From Archangium primigenium (GTDB lineage: Bacteria; Myxococcota; Myxococcia; Myxococcales; Myxococcaceae): a DNA stretch of 64,000 bases. The notes beneath the pieces are model-generated. The model had not been told where the DNA came from. It worked only from the letters and a program-made list of their open reading frames with translations, and ran no database searches. A program made the translations under genes and the position numbers. Within the stretch, counting starts at the first letter, position 1. The number at the start of each line of letters is the position of its first letter. The stretch covers positions 5,580,001 through 5,644,000 of the forward strand of contig NZ_JADWYI010000001.1 in NCBI RefSeq assembly GCF_016904885.1, written 5' to 3'. This document shows positions 28,824 to 36,404 of this stretch, one piece after another.

Positions 28824-28904
28824 CACACGGTGCCCTGCGCACGGCGGTCAGGCAGGCGGGTCCCTGGTTCCTGGGCCAGTGAAGGGATCCGCCTTGAGTA
28901 CAGG
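28824..28904. repeat. Imperfect palindromic element, copy A
   Basis: 81 bases that align with 35523-35610: about 12 substitutions, nearly all transitions, plus one 7-nt gap. The core folds into a 12-bp stem, AGGCGGGTCCCT (28854-28865) with AGGGATCCGCCT (28883-28894), with one G-T pair. It sits between the toxin-like lipoprotein (41 nt upstream of its ATG) and the terminator of the ricin/LCCL gene. Confidence 0.65.
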
Positions 28905-28987
28905 ACCCTCGACCTCCAGGTATTCGATGGGCAGGGAAAAGGTCAACTCGACTGACTCAGACCTGCCCCGGACGAGGTTCGGGCGAA

Positions 28988-29013
28988 GGCCCGGAGCCTT
29001 CCGGCTCCGGGCC
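28988..29013 (-). terminator. Hairpin terminator of the ricin/LCCL operon
   Basis: A perfect 11-bp stem, GGCCCGGAGCC (28988-28998) and GGCTCCGGGCC (29003-29013), with a TTCC loop. It lies 26 nt beyond the stop of the minus-strand gene ending at 29039. The U-run is poor, as expected at this GC content. Confidence 0.6.
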
Positions 29014-29038
29014 CCGCTTCAAGGAGACTCCGCTCGGC

Positions 29039-30859
29039 TCAGCGGCTGACGGAGAAGCTGCCCGGCCACGAATCGTAGCGCTTCGTGGTGATGCCCCTGC
29101 GCGTTCCAGCCGCGTAGCTGGACTGGCCCGCCTTGATGGTGACCTTCACCGCCTCGCCGCTGGACGAGAGGTTCGCGGGGATGATGCCCCCGTAGACCGC
29201 CGCCGCGCACACGTTCGAGTCATCGGTATAGGTATCCGTCCCCCACACCGAGCCGCCCCCTACCTGGGCGCAGCGGCAGGAAATCTGCGTGCCCACCTGG
29301 TTGCGCAAGGTCTTGAGGTCGTAGCTCGCGCACTCCGCGAGCGCGGTGGCCTGCGGAGACTCCGCGGGATCGAAGCGCCACTTGAAGTGGTCCTGGGTGC
29401 TCTTGGGCCATTGGATGACCTGGGTGCCGTTCACCTGGCTCGCCCCGGAGACCGCGACGGCCTTCCCGCTGTTCTTGCTGACGATCACGTAGTAGCCATC
29501 CGCTTGCGGCTCCAGGAGCCAGAGCTGGTTGTCGCTGTTCGCGTTGGTGTACTGGATGATGTCGGCGCCATCCGCCGTGCTCCGCCCCCGGACGTCGAGC
29601 ACCTTGTCACTGCGCTTGCTGACGAACCGGTAGGTGTTGTCGCCCACCTCCTGGAACCACCACTTCTGGTTGTCCCCTCCGTCCGAGGGCCACTGAACGA
29701 TGGTGGCCAGGTCCTCGGTGCTGCCCCCCATCACGCTCAGGAACTGGCCGCTGTTCTTGTTGGTCAGCGTGTACAGCTTGCCCGCGACGACGGGGCCGCT
29801 CGTCTGGGCGACCACGGGAGGCGGCGGGGTCGAGTTGGCGGCGGGCGCCTCGCACTTCGAGTGGTTGTAGGCCTGGACGATGGCCCCGATGCCCGTCGGA
29901 TCCAGGCTGGTGGGATCGAACTCCTCGCCCGCCGCGGCGGCGACCAGGCTCTCGATCTGGGACTCGGCCATGTCCTTCGCCTGCTCCTTGATCTTCTTGC
30001 GGATCTGGTCCTTGGTCAGCTTGGACGCGAAGTTCTTGACCGTCGTCTTGACGCCCGCCTTGACGCCCGCCTTGAGCGCGCCTCCGGCGCCGCCCGTCAC
30101 CACGGACTCCACGACGGTCTGCACCATCTCCAGCACGGACGTCACCTGATCCGTGATGGCTTGAGCACAATCGGCGCTGCTGGACGCACAACCGGCACCG
30201 CAGTTGACGGGCATGGACGCCGGGCAGTTGCCCCAGGCCACGGGCCCGACGCCTGTGTAGCCCGTCCGGGCGGCCGGGTAGCACAGGCCCGCGTCATACT
30301 GGAGACCCTGGCCACAGGAGGGAATGGTGCCCACGCCGCGGCCGTAGGTGTTCTTCGTGCACGTCGCGCCGCTGTCGATGAGATCACCCGGGCAGTCCGG
30401 GGAGCAGATGCAGCAGCCCACCTGGTGAAAGCCCTGCCGACACTTGGGATAGACGATCAGGCCATTCTTCTCACACGTGCCCGAGCCCCCGTTGTCGCTC
30501 TCGCACCGGCTGTACATGCCGCTGTCGTTGAGGGCATCGCCGAACTTCCAGGGGTAGCCCGCGCCACGGCCATAGGGCCCCGGCTTGCTGCAGCCCACCC
30601 CGAAGTCCGGGTAGCCGGAGGGGCAATTCTGCCAGCAGACGGGGCCCACGCCCGTGTAGCCCGCGTTGCAGGTGGGGTAGCAGAGCCCCGCGTCGTTCTG
30701 TCCGTTGGGACAGGCGTTGGGGATGGCACCGACCCCTCGGCCATAGGAGTCACGCCAGCAGAAGCCCGCCTGGGCCGGGGTGGGCAGGAGCCACAGCACG
30801 GCCATGGCCCACAACAAGAGGGGCAGCCGCATCGGTTGGGTCATGGAGGTCTCGTTCAT
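29039..30859 (-). CDS. Secreted Cys-rich repeat / ricin lectin / LCCL protein
   Basis: 606 aa with a signal peptide (LLLWAMAVLWLLPTPAQAG). Residues 30-230 hold Cys-rich repeats with recurring YGRGVG and GYTGVGPVCWQNCPSGY units. A helical linker (about 235-330) includes TKDQIRKKIKEQAKDMAESQ. Then comes a ricin-type beta-trefoil with three (Q/H)xW-like repeats (IVQWPSDGGDNQKWWF, IIQYTNANSDNQLWLL, VIQWPKSTQDHFKWRF). The last 65 residues form an LCCL domain (WGTDTYTDDSNVCAAAVYGG to YDSWPGSFSVSR), a module known mainly from eukaryotic secreted proteins. I infer a sugar-binding, possibly toxic secreted protein. The ATG at 30859 lies 1 nt after the stop of the upstream gene, so the two are coupled. 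Confidence 0.85.
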   Translation of the reverse strand: MNETSMTQPMRLPLLLWAMAVLWLLPTPAQAGFCWRDSYGRGVGAIPNACPNGQNDAGLCYPTCNAGYTGVGPVCWQNCPSGYPDFGVGCSKPGPYGRGAGYPWKFGDALNDSGMYSRCESDNGGSGTCEKNGLIVYPKCRQGFHQVGCCICSPDCPGDLIDSGATCTKNTYGRGVGTIPSCGQGLQYDAGLCYPAARTGYTGVGPVAWGNCPASMPVNCGAGCASSSADCAQAITDQVTSVLEMVQTVVESVVTGGAGGALKAGVKAGVKTTVKNFASKLTKDQIRKKIKEQAKDMAESQIESLVAAAAGEEFDPTSLDPTGIGAIVQAYNHSKCEAPAANSTPPPPVVAQTSGPVVAGKLYTLTNKNSGQFLSVMGGSTEDLATIVQWPSDGGDNQKWWFQEVGDNTYRFVSKRSDKVLDVRGRSTADGADIIQYTNANSDNQLWLLEPQADGYYVIVSKNSGKAVAVSGASQVNGTQVIQWPKSTQDHFKWRFDPAESPQATALAECASYDLKTLRNQVGTQISCRCAQVGGGSVWGTDTYTDDSNVCAAAVYGGIIPANLSSSGEAVKVTIKAGQSSYAAGTRRGITTKRYDSWPGSFSVSR

Positions 30860-30860
30860 T

Positions 30861-31277
30861 TTATTGACGAAGCGTGTTGAGCTTGGTGGAGACCACTTCG
30901 CTGAGGGCGCGCGCCGAGAGCAGCCGGAGCTGCTCGTCCACGAGGGACTGGCTCGCGGTCTGCTTCTCCGCCGAGGAGTTCTGGTAGAGGTTGGCGTCGG
31001 CCTCCTTCGTGCGGTCCAGCTTGCCCAACGAGGCATCCAGCGCCGTGCTGGCTTGATTGTACTTGGTGATCGCGGCTTCCAGTTTGCCGAGCTGGGCCTT
31101 GGCGGTGGCCTCGTCCTTGATGGACTCCATGGCGGCCTTGAGCTCCGAGGCCGCGGTCTTGAAGGCGGTGAGATCCTCGGGGACGCCAGCGGACGCCGTC
31201 GTGCTGATGCCGAGCAGGCACACCAGCGCGAACACAGATGCCAGAGAAGTTCGATTCATCGGAACAATTGCTTTCAT
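30861..31277 (-). CDS. Small secreted helical protein, partner of the ricin/LCCL protein
   Basis: 138 aa. A signal peptide (SLASVFALVCLLGISTTASAG) precedes about 100 residues predicted to be almost entirely helical: EDLTAFKTAASELKAAMESI, LGKLEAAITKYNQAST and the C-terminal ARALSEVVSTKLNTLRQ. A coiled-coil or helical bundle is likely. The start at 31277 gives a normal n-region; the ATG at 31259 is an alternative. One nucleotide separates its stop from the next gene, so the two are made together and may act as a secreted pair. Family not recognised. Confidence 0.7.
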   Translation of the reverse strand: MKAIVPMNRTSLASVFALVCLLGISTTASAGVPEDLTAFKTAASELKAAMESIKDEATAKAQLGKLEAAITKYNQASTALDASLGKLDRTKEADANLYQNSSAEKQTASQSLVDEQLRLLSARALSEVVSTKLNTLRQ

Positions 31278-31469
31278 GTCACGGGGAGGTGAAACAAAGA
31301 CAAGCGGGCCACTCACCGCGAGCGGCCTGGCGCCATCCGCGCATCACCTGTCTCGAGGCGATGACGGACCCCTTCGCTGTCTTGGTGATTTTCCAGTGCG
31401 ACTCGATGTCACACTGATTTTCACTCACCGCGTCATAGCAATTGAACCCATACAGAGCAACGACGGTGT

Positions 31470-32075
31470 TCAGGATGTCCGTGTGTGCGCCGTGAAGCCT
31501 TCGCCCGCCGTCCAGCCGTTGCGCCGCAGGACCGCGGGCAGTCCGTCGGTCGCGACGGCGTGGATCTCATCGTCGCCCAATCCAAGCTTCTTCAGGCCCG
31601 GACGCGCGGTGGGCAGCGCGTCCCAGAACGACGTGCCCGGCGGGAACCGCCCGGCGAACACGTCGCCCGCCGCTTGGAGCTCCTCCCAGAACCGCGCCGT
31701 CGCGTCGATGAGCGACACCCACCGCGCGTCCGTGTGGAACCAGTCGAGGCTGCGCTGGGCGTTGAGCGCCACCACGCCCCACGGGACGCCGAGCGACTCC
31801 GCGAAGACGCGCGCCTCGACCGCGTCCGCCAGCGTGCCGTCGACCGCCGCCGTCCGCACCGCGCCGTGCAGCAAGTAGATGTGGAACGCCTCGGTCCCCT
31901 TCAGGGCCGCACTGGGACCCACGGTCACCACCAGCCGTCCCTCCGCCGTCGGATCGCCGTCCACCGGTCCGACGAGCTCGGCCAGCATCCGCCCCTTCTT
32001 GAGCGGGCTCAGCAGCTTTCGGCAACGCGCCGCGACCTGCGCGTGGGTGCCTCGCAAAAGCGTGGGAAGGAGCAT
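31470..32075 (-). CDS. Conserved hypothetical soluble protein
   Basis: 201 aa from the ATG at 32075 (MLLPTLLRG). No signal peptide or membrane span. Recognisable stretches are LLSPLKKGRMLAELVGPVDG, an acidic EGRLVVTVGPSAALKGTEAF, and the ending SFWDALPTARPGLKKLGLGD followed by DEIHAVATDGLPAVLRRNGW. The last part reads like a structural (non-catalytic) domain ending. I do not recognise a family. The 192 bases between this gene and the next minus-strand gene show no clear promoter or gene. It is divergent from the second DUF3703 copy (77 nt between starts). Confidence 0.6.
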   Translation of the reverse strand: MLLPTLLRGTHAQVAARCRKLLSPLKKGRMLAELVGPVDGDPTAEGRLVVTVGPSAALKGTEAFHIYLLHGAVRTAAVDGTLADAVEARVFAESLGVPWGVVALNAQRSLDWFHTDARWVSLIDATARFWEELQAAGDVFAGRFPPGTSFWDALPTARPGLKKLGLGDDEIHAVATDGLPAVLRRNGWTAGEGFTAHTRTS

Positions 32076-32152
32076 GGGATGGGCACTATCATCCCGGGAC
32101 TCACGCATCGAGGCCCCCGCATGCACTCCCCCATCGTCCGGTCCTGCTGTCC

Positions 32153-32497
32153 ATGACCCCTCGACTGCGCGCGCACTTCGAGCGGGAGTTGACCCTGGCG
32201 CTGGAGGCCGAGGCGCGGGGCGCGCGGGCCGAGGCGTGGCGGTGCCTCGAGCGCGCGCACGTGCTCAGCCAGGCCCACGCCCTGCCCCACCTCCGGGTGC
32301 ACGGGCGCATGTTCGGCGTCGCGTGGCGCGGGCGGGACACGCGCGAGCTGCTCGGCCAACTGCCGCGCCTGCTGCTCGCCGCGCCGGGCTCCGTGCTCGG
32401 CCGGGCGCCCCGGGGCAACACGGGCGGAGCGGATGTCGGCATCTTCACCCCCATGCCCATCCCCGAGGATCTCCAGGCCCTGCTGCGCGAGCCCTGA
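32153..32497 (+). CDS. DUF3703 family protein, copy 2
   Basis: 114 aa, identical to the protein at 26603-26947 except L17 for V17. Five base differences are scattered in the first 50 bases and near base 240; the interior of almost 190 bases is identical. Similarity ends exactly at both ends of the reading frame. It converges on a double-CXXCG immunity gene, with stops 6 nt apart. In both copies the DUF3703 gene therefore abuts an unrelated immunity gene, tail to tail. The near identity means a very recent duplication or ongoing gene conversion. Confidence 0.85.
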   Translation: MTPRLRAHFERELTLALEAEARGARAEAWRCLERAHVLSQAHALPHLRVHGRMFGVAWRGRDTRELLGQLPRLLLAAPGSVLGRAPRGNTGGADVGIFTPMPIPEDLQALLREP

Positions 32498-32503
32498 GCC
32501 CCG

Positions 32504-33220
32504 CTATCGCGTGTCCAAGGCGCTGAAGCCCACGCCGTCCAAGCCCAGGCGTCGACACGCCTCGGCGAAGCGTTCGGTGCAGACGACGACCGTGGAGAAG
32601 TCCTCGAGCCGGAACACGTCCAGGTCATTGGGAAGCGTCGCCCTTTCCAAGAGGAGCGCATCGGGCAATCGGAGGCCACGTCGACCGCAACGTCCGCACG
32701 GCGGCTTTCTGTCTGGAGGGAGGCACGCGGGATGGACCCGGCCCACGGGCAGCAGTTCCAGTTCGAGGAATTCGGGCGCATCCCGCTCACGGAAGCGCAA
32801 TGACGTGGGGCAGGCCTTGAGGCCCTGAAGGCGCTCACCCTGGAGTCGCGAGAGCGCCGGACGTCGGACCAATAGCCACCAGGGAACAGGCGCCGCGAGC
32901 GCTCCGAAGTGACCTCGGCCCTTTCCCTGGAGCGGCCCGAAGGACGAGCCCGGCTCCACGAGAGCGGCCGGCGGAAGGAAGGGACGCACGCACTCGCGCA
33001 GTCTCTCGTATTCCTCAAGGGACTCCGCCCGGGCTTCCTCGACGTCCTCCACGGAGGCGATGGGCGTCAGATCCACCGATGGGTACGTCTTGGACCCGCC
33101 GCTCCAGGTGGCGCCGCAGCCTGGGCAATCGCGAATCCCAGGAAGCACCCAGCGGTGCACACCGTCCACGACGCCGGTGTAGCGCGAGGAGGAGTCCTCC
33201 TCGATTCTAAAGAAGCGCAT
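32504..33220 (-). CDS. SitI6-type double-CXXCG immunity protein, orphan
   Basis: 238 aa from the ATG at 33220, giving the typical opening MRFFRIEEDSSSRYTG. The two family signatures are CPGCG in GIRDCPGCGATWSGG and CGRCG in KPPCGRCGRRGLRLPDA, which could bind one zinc ion; the final block RLEDFSTVVVCTERFAEACR is also family-like. This Gmx_para_CXXCG / SitI6 family is restricted to myxobacteria and contains immunity proteins against SitA6-type lipoprotein toxins. No intact toxin gene precedes it, only the remnant at 33241-33359, so it appears to be an orphan that may still protect the cell. A GTG-started longer frame upstream overlaps the remnant and is rejected. Confidence 0.88.
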   Translation of the reverse strand: MRFFRIEEDSSSRYTGVVDGVHRWVLPGIRDCPGCGATWSGGSKTYPSVDLTPIASVEDVEEARAESLEEYERLRECVRPFLPPAALVEPGSSFGPLQGKGRGHFGALAAPVPWWLLVRRPALSRLQGERLQGLKACPTSLRFRERDAPEFLELELLPVGRVHPACLPPDRKPPCGRCGRRGLRLPDALLLERATLPNDLDVFRLEDFSTVVVCTERFAEACRRLGLDGVGFSALDTR

Positions 33221-33240
33221 CGATCGGTGTGCCCCTGGCG

Positions 33241-33359
33241 TCAGCCCTGACAATAGTAGGAGGTGAGCGGTCCGTTCAGGCGGAACCTGGGGTGGCACCC
33301 GCGCACGCGGTGAACGCCAGCAGGAGCAGGAGCCATGTCGCGGAGGGTCGACGGTGCAT
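33241..33359 (-). pseudogene. Eroded SitA-like lipoprotein toxin (signal peptide plus last residues)
   Basis: From an ATG at 33359 the minus strand encodes a 27-residue peptide whose core TWLLLLLAFTAC is a perfect lipoprotein signal with lipobox, and then stops at 33279-33277. In another frame the same stretch continues to a stop at 33241 and reads HPRFRLNGPLTSYYCQG, which looks like the natural end of a small protein. It ends 20 nt before the immunity gene, where the toxin should end. I read this as a toxin gene that lost its middle, with a frameshift at the junction near 33300-33315. The assignment to the SitA6/TIGR02269 lipoproteins is inferred from the neighbour and from the two ends. Confidence 0.55.
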
Positions 33360-33461
33360 GTCGGCGGACGAACCTACTGTCAAAACCAGTTTTCGTTGAA
33401 AAACGGGCCTTTTTCACTAAGACGGGGGGCGGTCCCCCCGACATCGACGAGGAAGAGCCCC

Positions 33462-35537
33462 ATGCAGCCACGTCCCGCCCCCGCGCTGTTCTCCCCGCCC
33501 CGCCGTGCCCGCGTCCCGACGGGCCTCGCCGCCGTGATGCTGCTGGTGACAGGCGCCGGGTGTGGCGGTCTCCCGTCACCTGACGAGCGCGAGGAGTCGG
33601 AGACCCAGGCCGCCGCGCTCGCGGCCGTGCCCGGAACGGTCACCCTGCGCACCTGGTCGGGCCACTACCTCCTGGCGGACAAGGGCGGCGGCGCGGACCT
33701 CCTGGCCTCCAGCACCACGCCCCAGGAGTGGGAGTCGTTCACCCTCACGGACCTGAACGGGGGCTCGCTCGTGAGCGGCGACGTGGTGACGCTCCGGAGC
33801 GTCAGCGGGCAGTACGGCTCGGCCCTCAATGGCGGCGGCGGCGCCATCCGCTTCACCGCCACTGCGGCCCAGTCCTGGGAGCAGTTCACCGTCACCAAGC
33901 TCAACGGCACGGGCGCCATCGGCGCCGGGGACACGCTCGCGCTCAAGACGGTCGTCACCGGGCAGTACGTCTCGGCGGCCAACGCGGGCGGCGGCACCGT
34001 GAGCGCCACGGGCGCCGCGGCGCGCGAGTGGGAGACGTTCACCCTGGGCGTGCCCGGCAACGGCATCGCGGCGAGCACCGTGCTCTTCGTGGGCAACAGC
34101 TTCACCCACGGCCACGAGGAGCCCGTCTATTCGTACAACCGGGGCGCCGTCACCGACGCCAACGGCAGCGCGCAGGGCGGCGTGCCGGGCATCTTCAAGC
34201 AGCTCACCGTGCAGGCGGGGCTCTCGTACGCCGTCACCCTCGAGACCATGAGCGGCGAGACGCTCGGCGGGCACTACGCCACCAAGGCCGCCATCATCGG
34301 CCGCGCCTGGGACACCGTGGTGCTCCAGGAGAACAGCACCGTGCCCCTGCCCACCGCCCGGGGCGGCAACCCCACCGCGTTCACCACCGGCGCGGACAAC
34401 CTGCGGCGGCTCGTGCTGTCGGCCAACCCCTCGGCCCGCGTGTTCCTCTACCAGACGTGGGCCTCGCCCACCTCGGTCGCCAACCAGGGCTACCCCAGCG
34501 GCGTCACGGGCCTCAAGGCCATGCAGGAGGACCTGCGCAGCGCCTATGCCAACGCCGCGGCCCAGTACGGCTTCACCGGCGTGGCCCGCGTGGGCGAGGG
34601 CTTCCTGCGCGCCATCGATCAGGGCGTGGCGGATCCGGATCCCTCCAACGGCATCACCCCGGGCCAGTTCAACCTCTGGAGCGCCTCGGACAGCCGCCAC
34701 GCGGGCAAGTACGGCAGCTACCTGTCCGCGTCCGTGCTGTTCACCCGGCTCACTGGCGCGGATCCCCGCGCCCTGGCCACGGGCTCGGGCAGCGCCGCGG
34801 CGGCCCTGGGCCTGAGCGCCACCGAGGCGGTCAACATCCACCGCATCGCGTATGAGATCTCCGCCCAGGCCGAGCCGCTCCCGTCCCGGCGCCAGCCCGC
34901 CACGCGCGCCACCTTCTCGGGCGCGGTGACGAGCGGCACCCCGGCCCAGCTCACCGGCACGGCGACGCTCACCTCGCTCACCACCTCGGAGGGCACCTTC
35001 TCCAACCTCGTGGGCGCCACGGCCTCGGGCGTCACCGGCACCAACACGCCCAACTCGCGCGGCACCGCGCCCGCCTCCGCCAATGCCGCCGCCTCGGGCC
35101 TGGGGGCGAACCTCGGCGCCAACAACCTGGGCACCGGCTATTTCCAGCTCGGCGCGGGCTTCACCGCCAGGACGCGCTTCTTCATCCTGGAGAGCGGCCT
35201 CGCCTCGGGCACCCTCGGCGATGACACCCTCGTCACGCTCGTCGACGCGTCCAACCAGCGCGTGGGCGCGTTCTCGCTCGCGCTGAGCGCGGGGGACTTC
35301 ACCGCCTCGGCCGCGGGCAACACGTCCAACGCCCTGGCCACGGTCTACTACACGGGTGGCGTGGCGAGCGTCACCGGCAGCCCCGCGGGCACGGTGCAGT
35401 CCAAGCTCGGGGCGGCGACGTTCTCGCTCGCGGATCTGGGCGTCACGGACCTGGCCTCCATCGCCTCCGCCACCGGCCTGCGACTGGAGAGCGGCACCCT
35501 GGATCCCAACGCCGTGGGCTTCTACACGGTGCCCTGA
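33462..35537 (+). CDS. Lipoprotein with fascin-like trefoil and SGNH-type hydrolase domain
   Basis: 691 aa; AGGAAGAG precedes the ATG at 33462. The signal ends in VMLLVTGAGC, a lipobox. Residues about 45-200 contain three repeats of the form WSGHYLLADKGGG...WESFTL, a beta-trefoil of fascin or actin-crosslinking type that may bind carbohydrate. From about residue 205 an SGNH/GDSL-like region begins (VLFVGNSFTHGHEE) with WDTVVLQENSTVPL and a possible catalytic DSRHAGKYG block near residue 410. The last 200 residues are Thr/Ser/Ala-rich, with strands typical of a secreted adhesive domain. I infer a cell-surface esterase. Its final codons lie within the palindromic element copy B. Confidence 0.78.
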   Translation: MQPRPAPALFSPPRRARVPTGLAAVMLLVTGAGCGGLPSPDEREESETQAAALAAVPGTVTLRTWSGHYLLADKGGGADLLASSTTPQEWESFTLTDLNGGSLVSGDVVTLRSVSGQYGSALNGGGGAIRFTATAAQSWEQFTVTKLNGTGAIGAGDTLALKTVVTGQYVSAANAGGGTVSATGAAAREWETFTLGVPGNGIAASTVLFVGNSFTHGHEEPVYSYNRGAVTDANGSAQGGVPGIFKQLTVQAGLSYAVTLETMSGETLGGHYATKAAIIGRAWDTVVLQENSTVPLPTARGGNPTAFTTGADNLRRLVLSANPSARVFLYQTWASPTSVANQGYPSGVTGLKAMQEDLRSAYANAAAQYGFTGVARVGEGFLRAIDQGVADPDPSNGITPGQFNLWSASDSRHAGKYGSYLSASVLFTRLTGADPRALATGSGSAAAALGLSATEAVNIHRIAYEISAQAEPLPSRRQPATRATFSGAVTSGTPAQLTGTATLTSLTTSEGTFSNLVGATASGVTGTNTPNSRGTAPASANAAASGLGANLGANNLGTGYFQLGAGFTARTRFFILESGLASGTLGDDTLVTLVDASNQRVGAFSLALSAGDFTASAAGNTSNALATVYYTGGVASVTGSPAGTVQSKLGAATFSLADLGVTDLASIASATGLRLESGTLDPNAVGFYTVP

Positions 35538-35610
35538 GCACGGCGGCCAGGCAGGCGGGCCCCTGGCTCCTGGTCACTGGGCCAGTGGGGCGACCCGCCT
35601 CAAGTCCAAG
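35523..35610. repeat. Imperfect palindromic element, copy B
   Basis: Homologous to 28824-28904. It starts inside the last codons of the preceding gene and extends 70 nt beyond the stop. AGGCGGG (35553-35559) pairs with CCCGCCT (35594-35600), and an extra 7-nt insertion creates an inner perfect hairpin CACTGG-G-CCAGTG (35575-35587). It may act as the terminator here. Confidence 0.65.
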
Positions 35611-35675
35611 GCCGCTGTGACCCCGGCATGTCGCCCCCTACCTTCCAGGACAACGCACCCTTGGGAGGACATTCC

Positions 35676-36284
35676 ATGAAGAACACCCGACTGATGATCG
35701 TGGGCGCCGCGGCGGCGGCCCTGCTGCTGGGCGCGACCGGCTGCCGTTCGGATCAGCCCCGCGACGCACAACGGGAGAACGTCCAGGATCTGCAGGGCAC
35801 GGGCGGCTCAGGCCTGGAGTCCACCTCCGGCACGATGGCGCCCAGCACCGTGCCGCCCAGCCAGGACAGCCTGCGCGGCCTGCCGGGTCAGGACTCCGAC
35901 GTTCACCACCGGGACCTCTCGGGCACCTCCGCCATGGGCTCGCCGATGCACGGCTCCAGCTCCCAGCAGGGCCTGGGCGGCGCGGGCACCACGTCCGAGA
36001 CCACGGCGCACCAGGAGGAGATGAACACCGGGAGCACGACCGACTACGGCACGGGCGGCTCGGGCACGAAGGTGGACTCCTCGTCGGGCATGAACCGGGA
36101 CACCACGGACTCGGAGACCGGCCAGGCTCGCGACCTGCGCTACCGTGACGGCATGTGGAACAACGAGGCGGGCTCGCGCACCAACGCGACCGGCTCGAAC
36201 ATCAGCACGGACACCAACCCCACCGAGCCGCGCAACAAGGCCAAGAGCCAGGTGCCCGGCCCGCGCGATCAGACGAACCGCTAG
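35676..36284 (+). CDS. Small Ser/Thr/Gly-rich lipoprotein
   Basis: 202 aa; GGGAGGA lies 5-11 nt before the ATG at 35676. The signal peptide ends with LLLGATGC, a lipobox. The mature part is low-complexity, hydrophilic and probably disordered (GTGGSGLESTSGTMAPST, MHGSSSQQGLGGAGTT, YGTGGSGTKVDSSSG). Such proteins are common in myxobacteria, and a structural or stress role is possible. No family can be named. It stands alone after the palindromic element. Confidence 0.75.
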   Translation: MKNTRLMIVGAAAAALLLGATGCRSDQPRDAQRENVQDLQGTGGSGLESTSGTMAPSTVPPSQDSLRGLPGQDSDVHHRDLSGTSAMGSPMHGSSSQQGLGGAGTTSETTAHQEEMNTGSTTDYGTGGSGTKVDSSSGMNRDTTDSETGQARDLRYRDGMWNNEAGSRTNATGSNISTDTNPTEPRNKAKSQVPGPRDQTNR

Positions 36285-36404
36285 GCGCGGTCTGCCGGAC
36301 GGGTCAACGTGAGGCCGGTGGTCCCCTCCCAAAGGGGCACGACCGGCCGCGCGTGAGTGCCCGGCGACGAGCAATGGTGGCGACACGCTCGTCGCGAGGT
36401 GACG

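Noticed and set aside
31281-31469. Minus-strand segment reading YGFNCYDAVSENQCDIESHW
   Set aside because: It looks coding for about 60 residues but has no start codon or supporting context; it may be a decayed C-terminus but cannot be supported.
31057-31878. Plus-strand 273-codon frame opposite two minus-strand genes
   Set aside because: It runs antisense to a signal-peptide protein and a soluble protein with normal codon bias and has no recognisable domain.
32504-33298. Longer GTG-started version of the double-CXXCG immunity gene
   Set aside because: The extension overlaps the toxin remnant in another frame, and the family normally starts at the MRFF position (33220).
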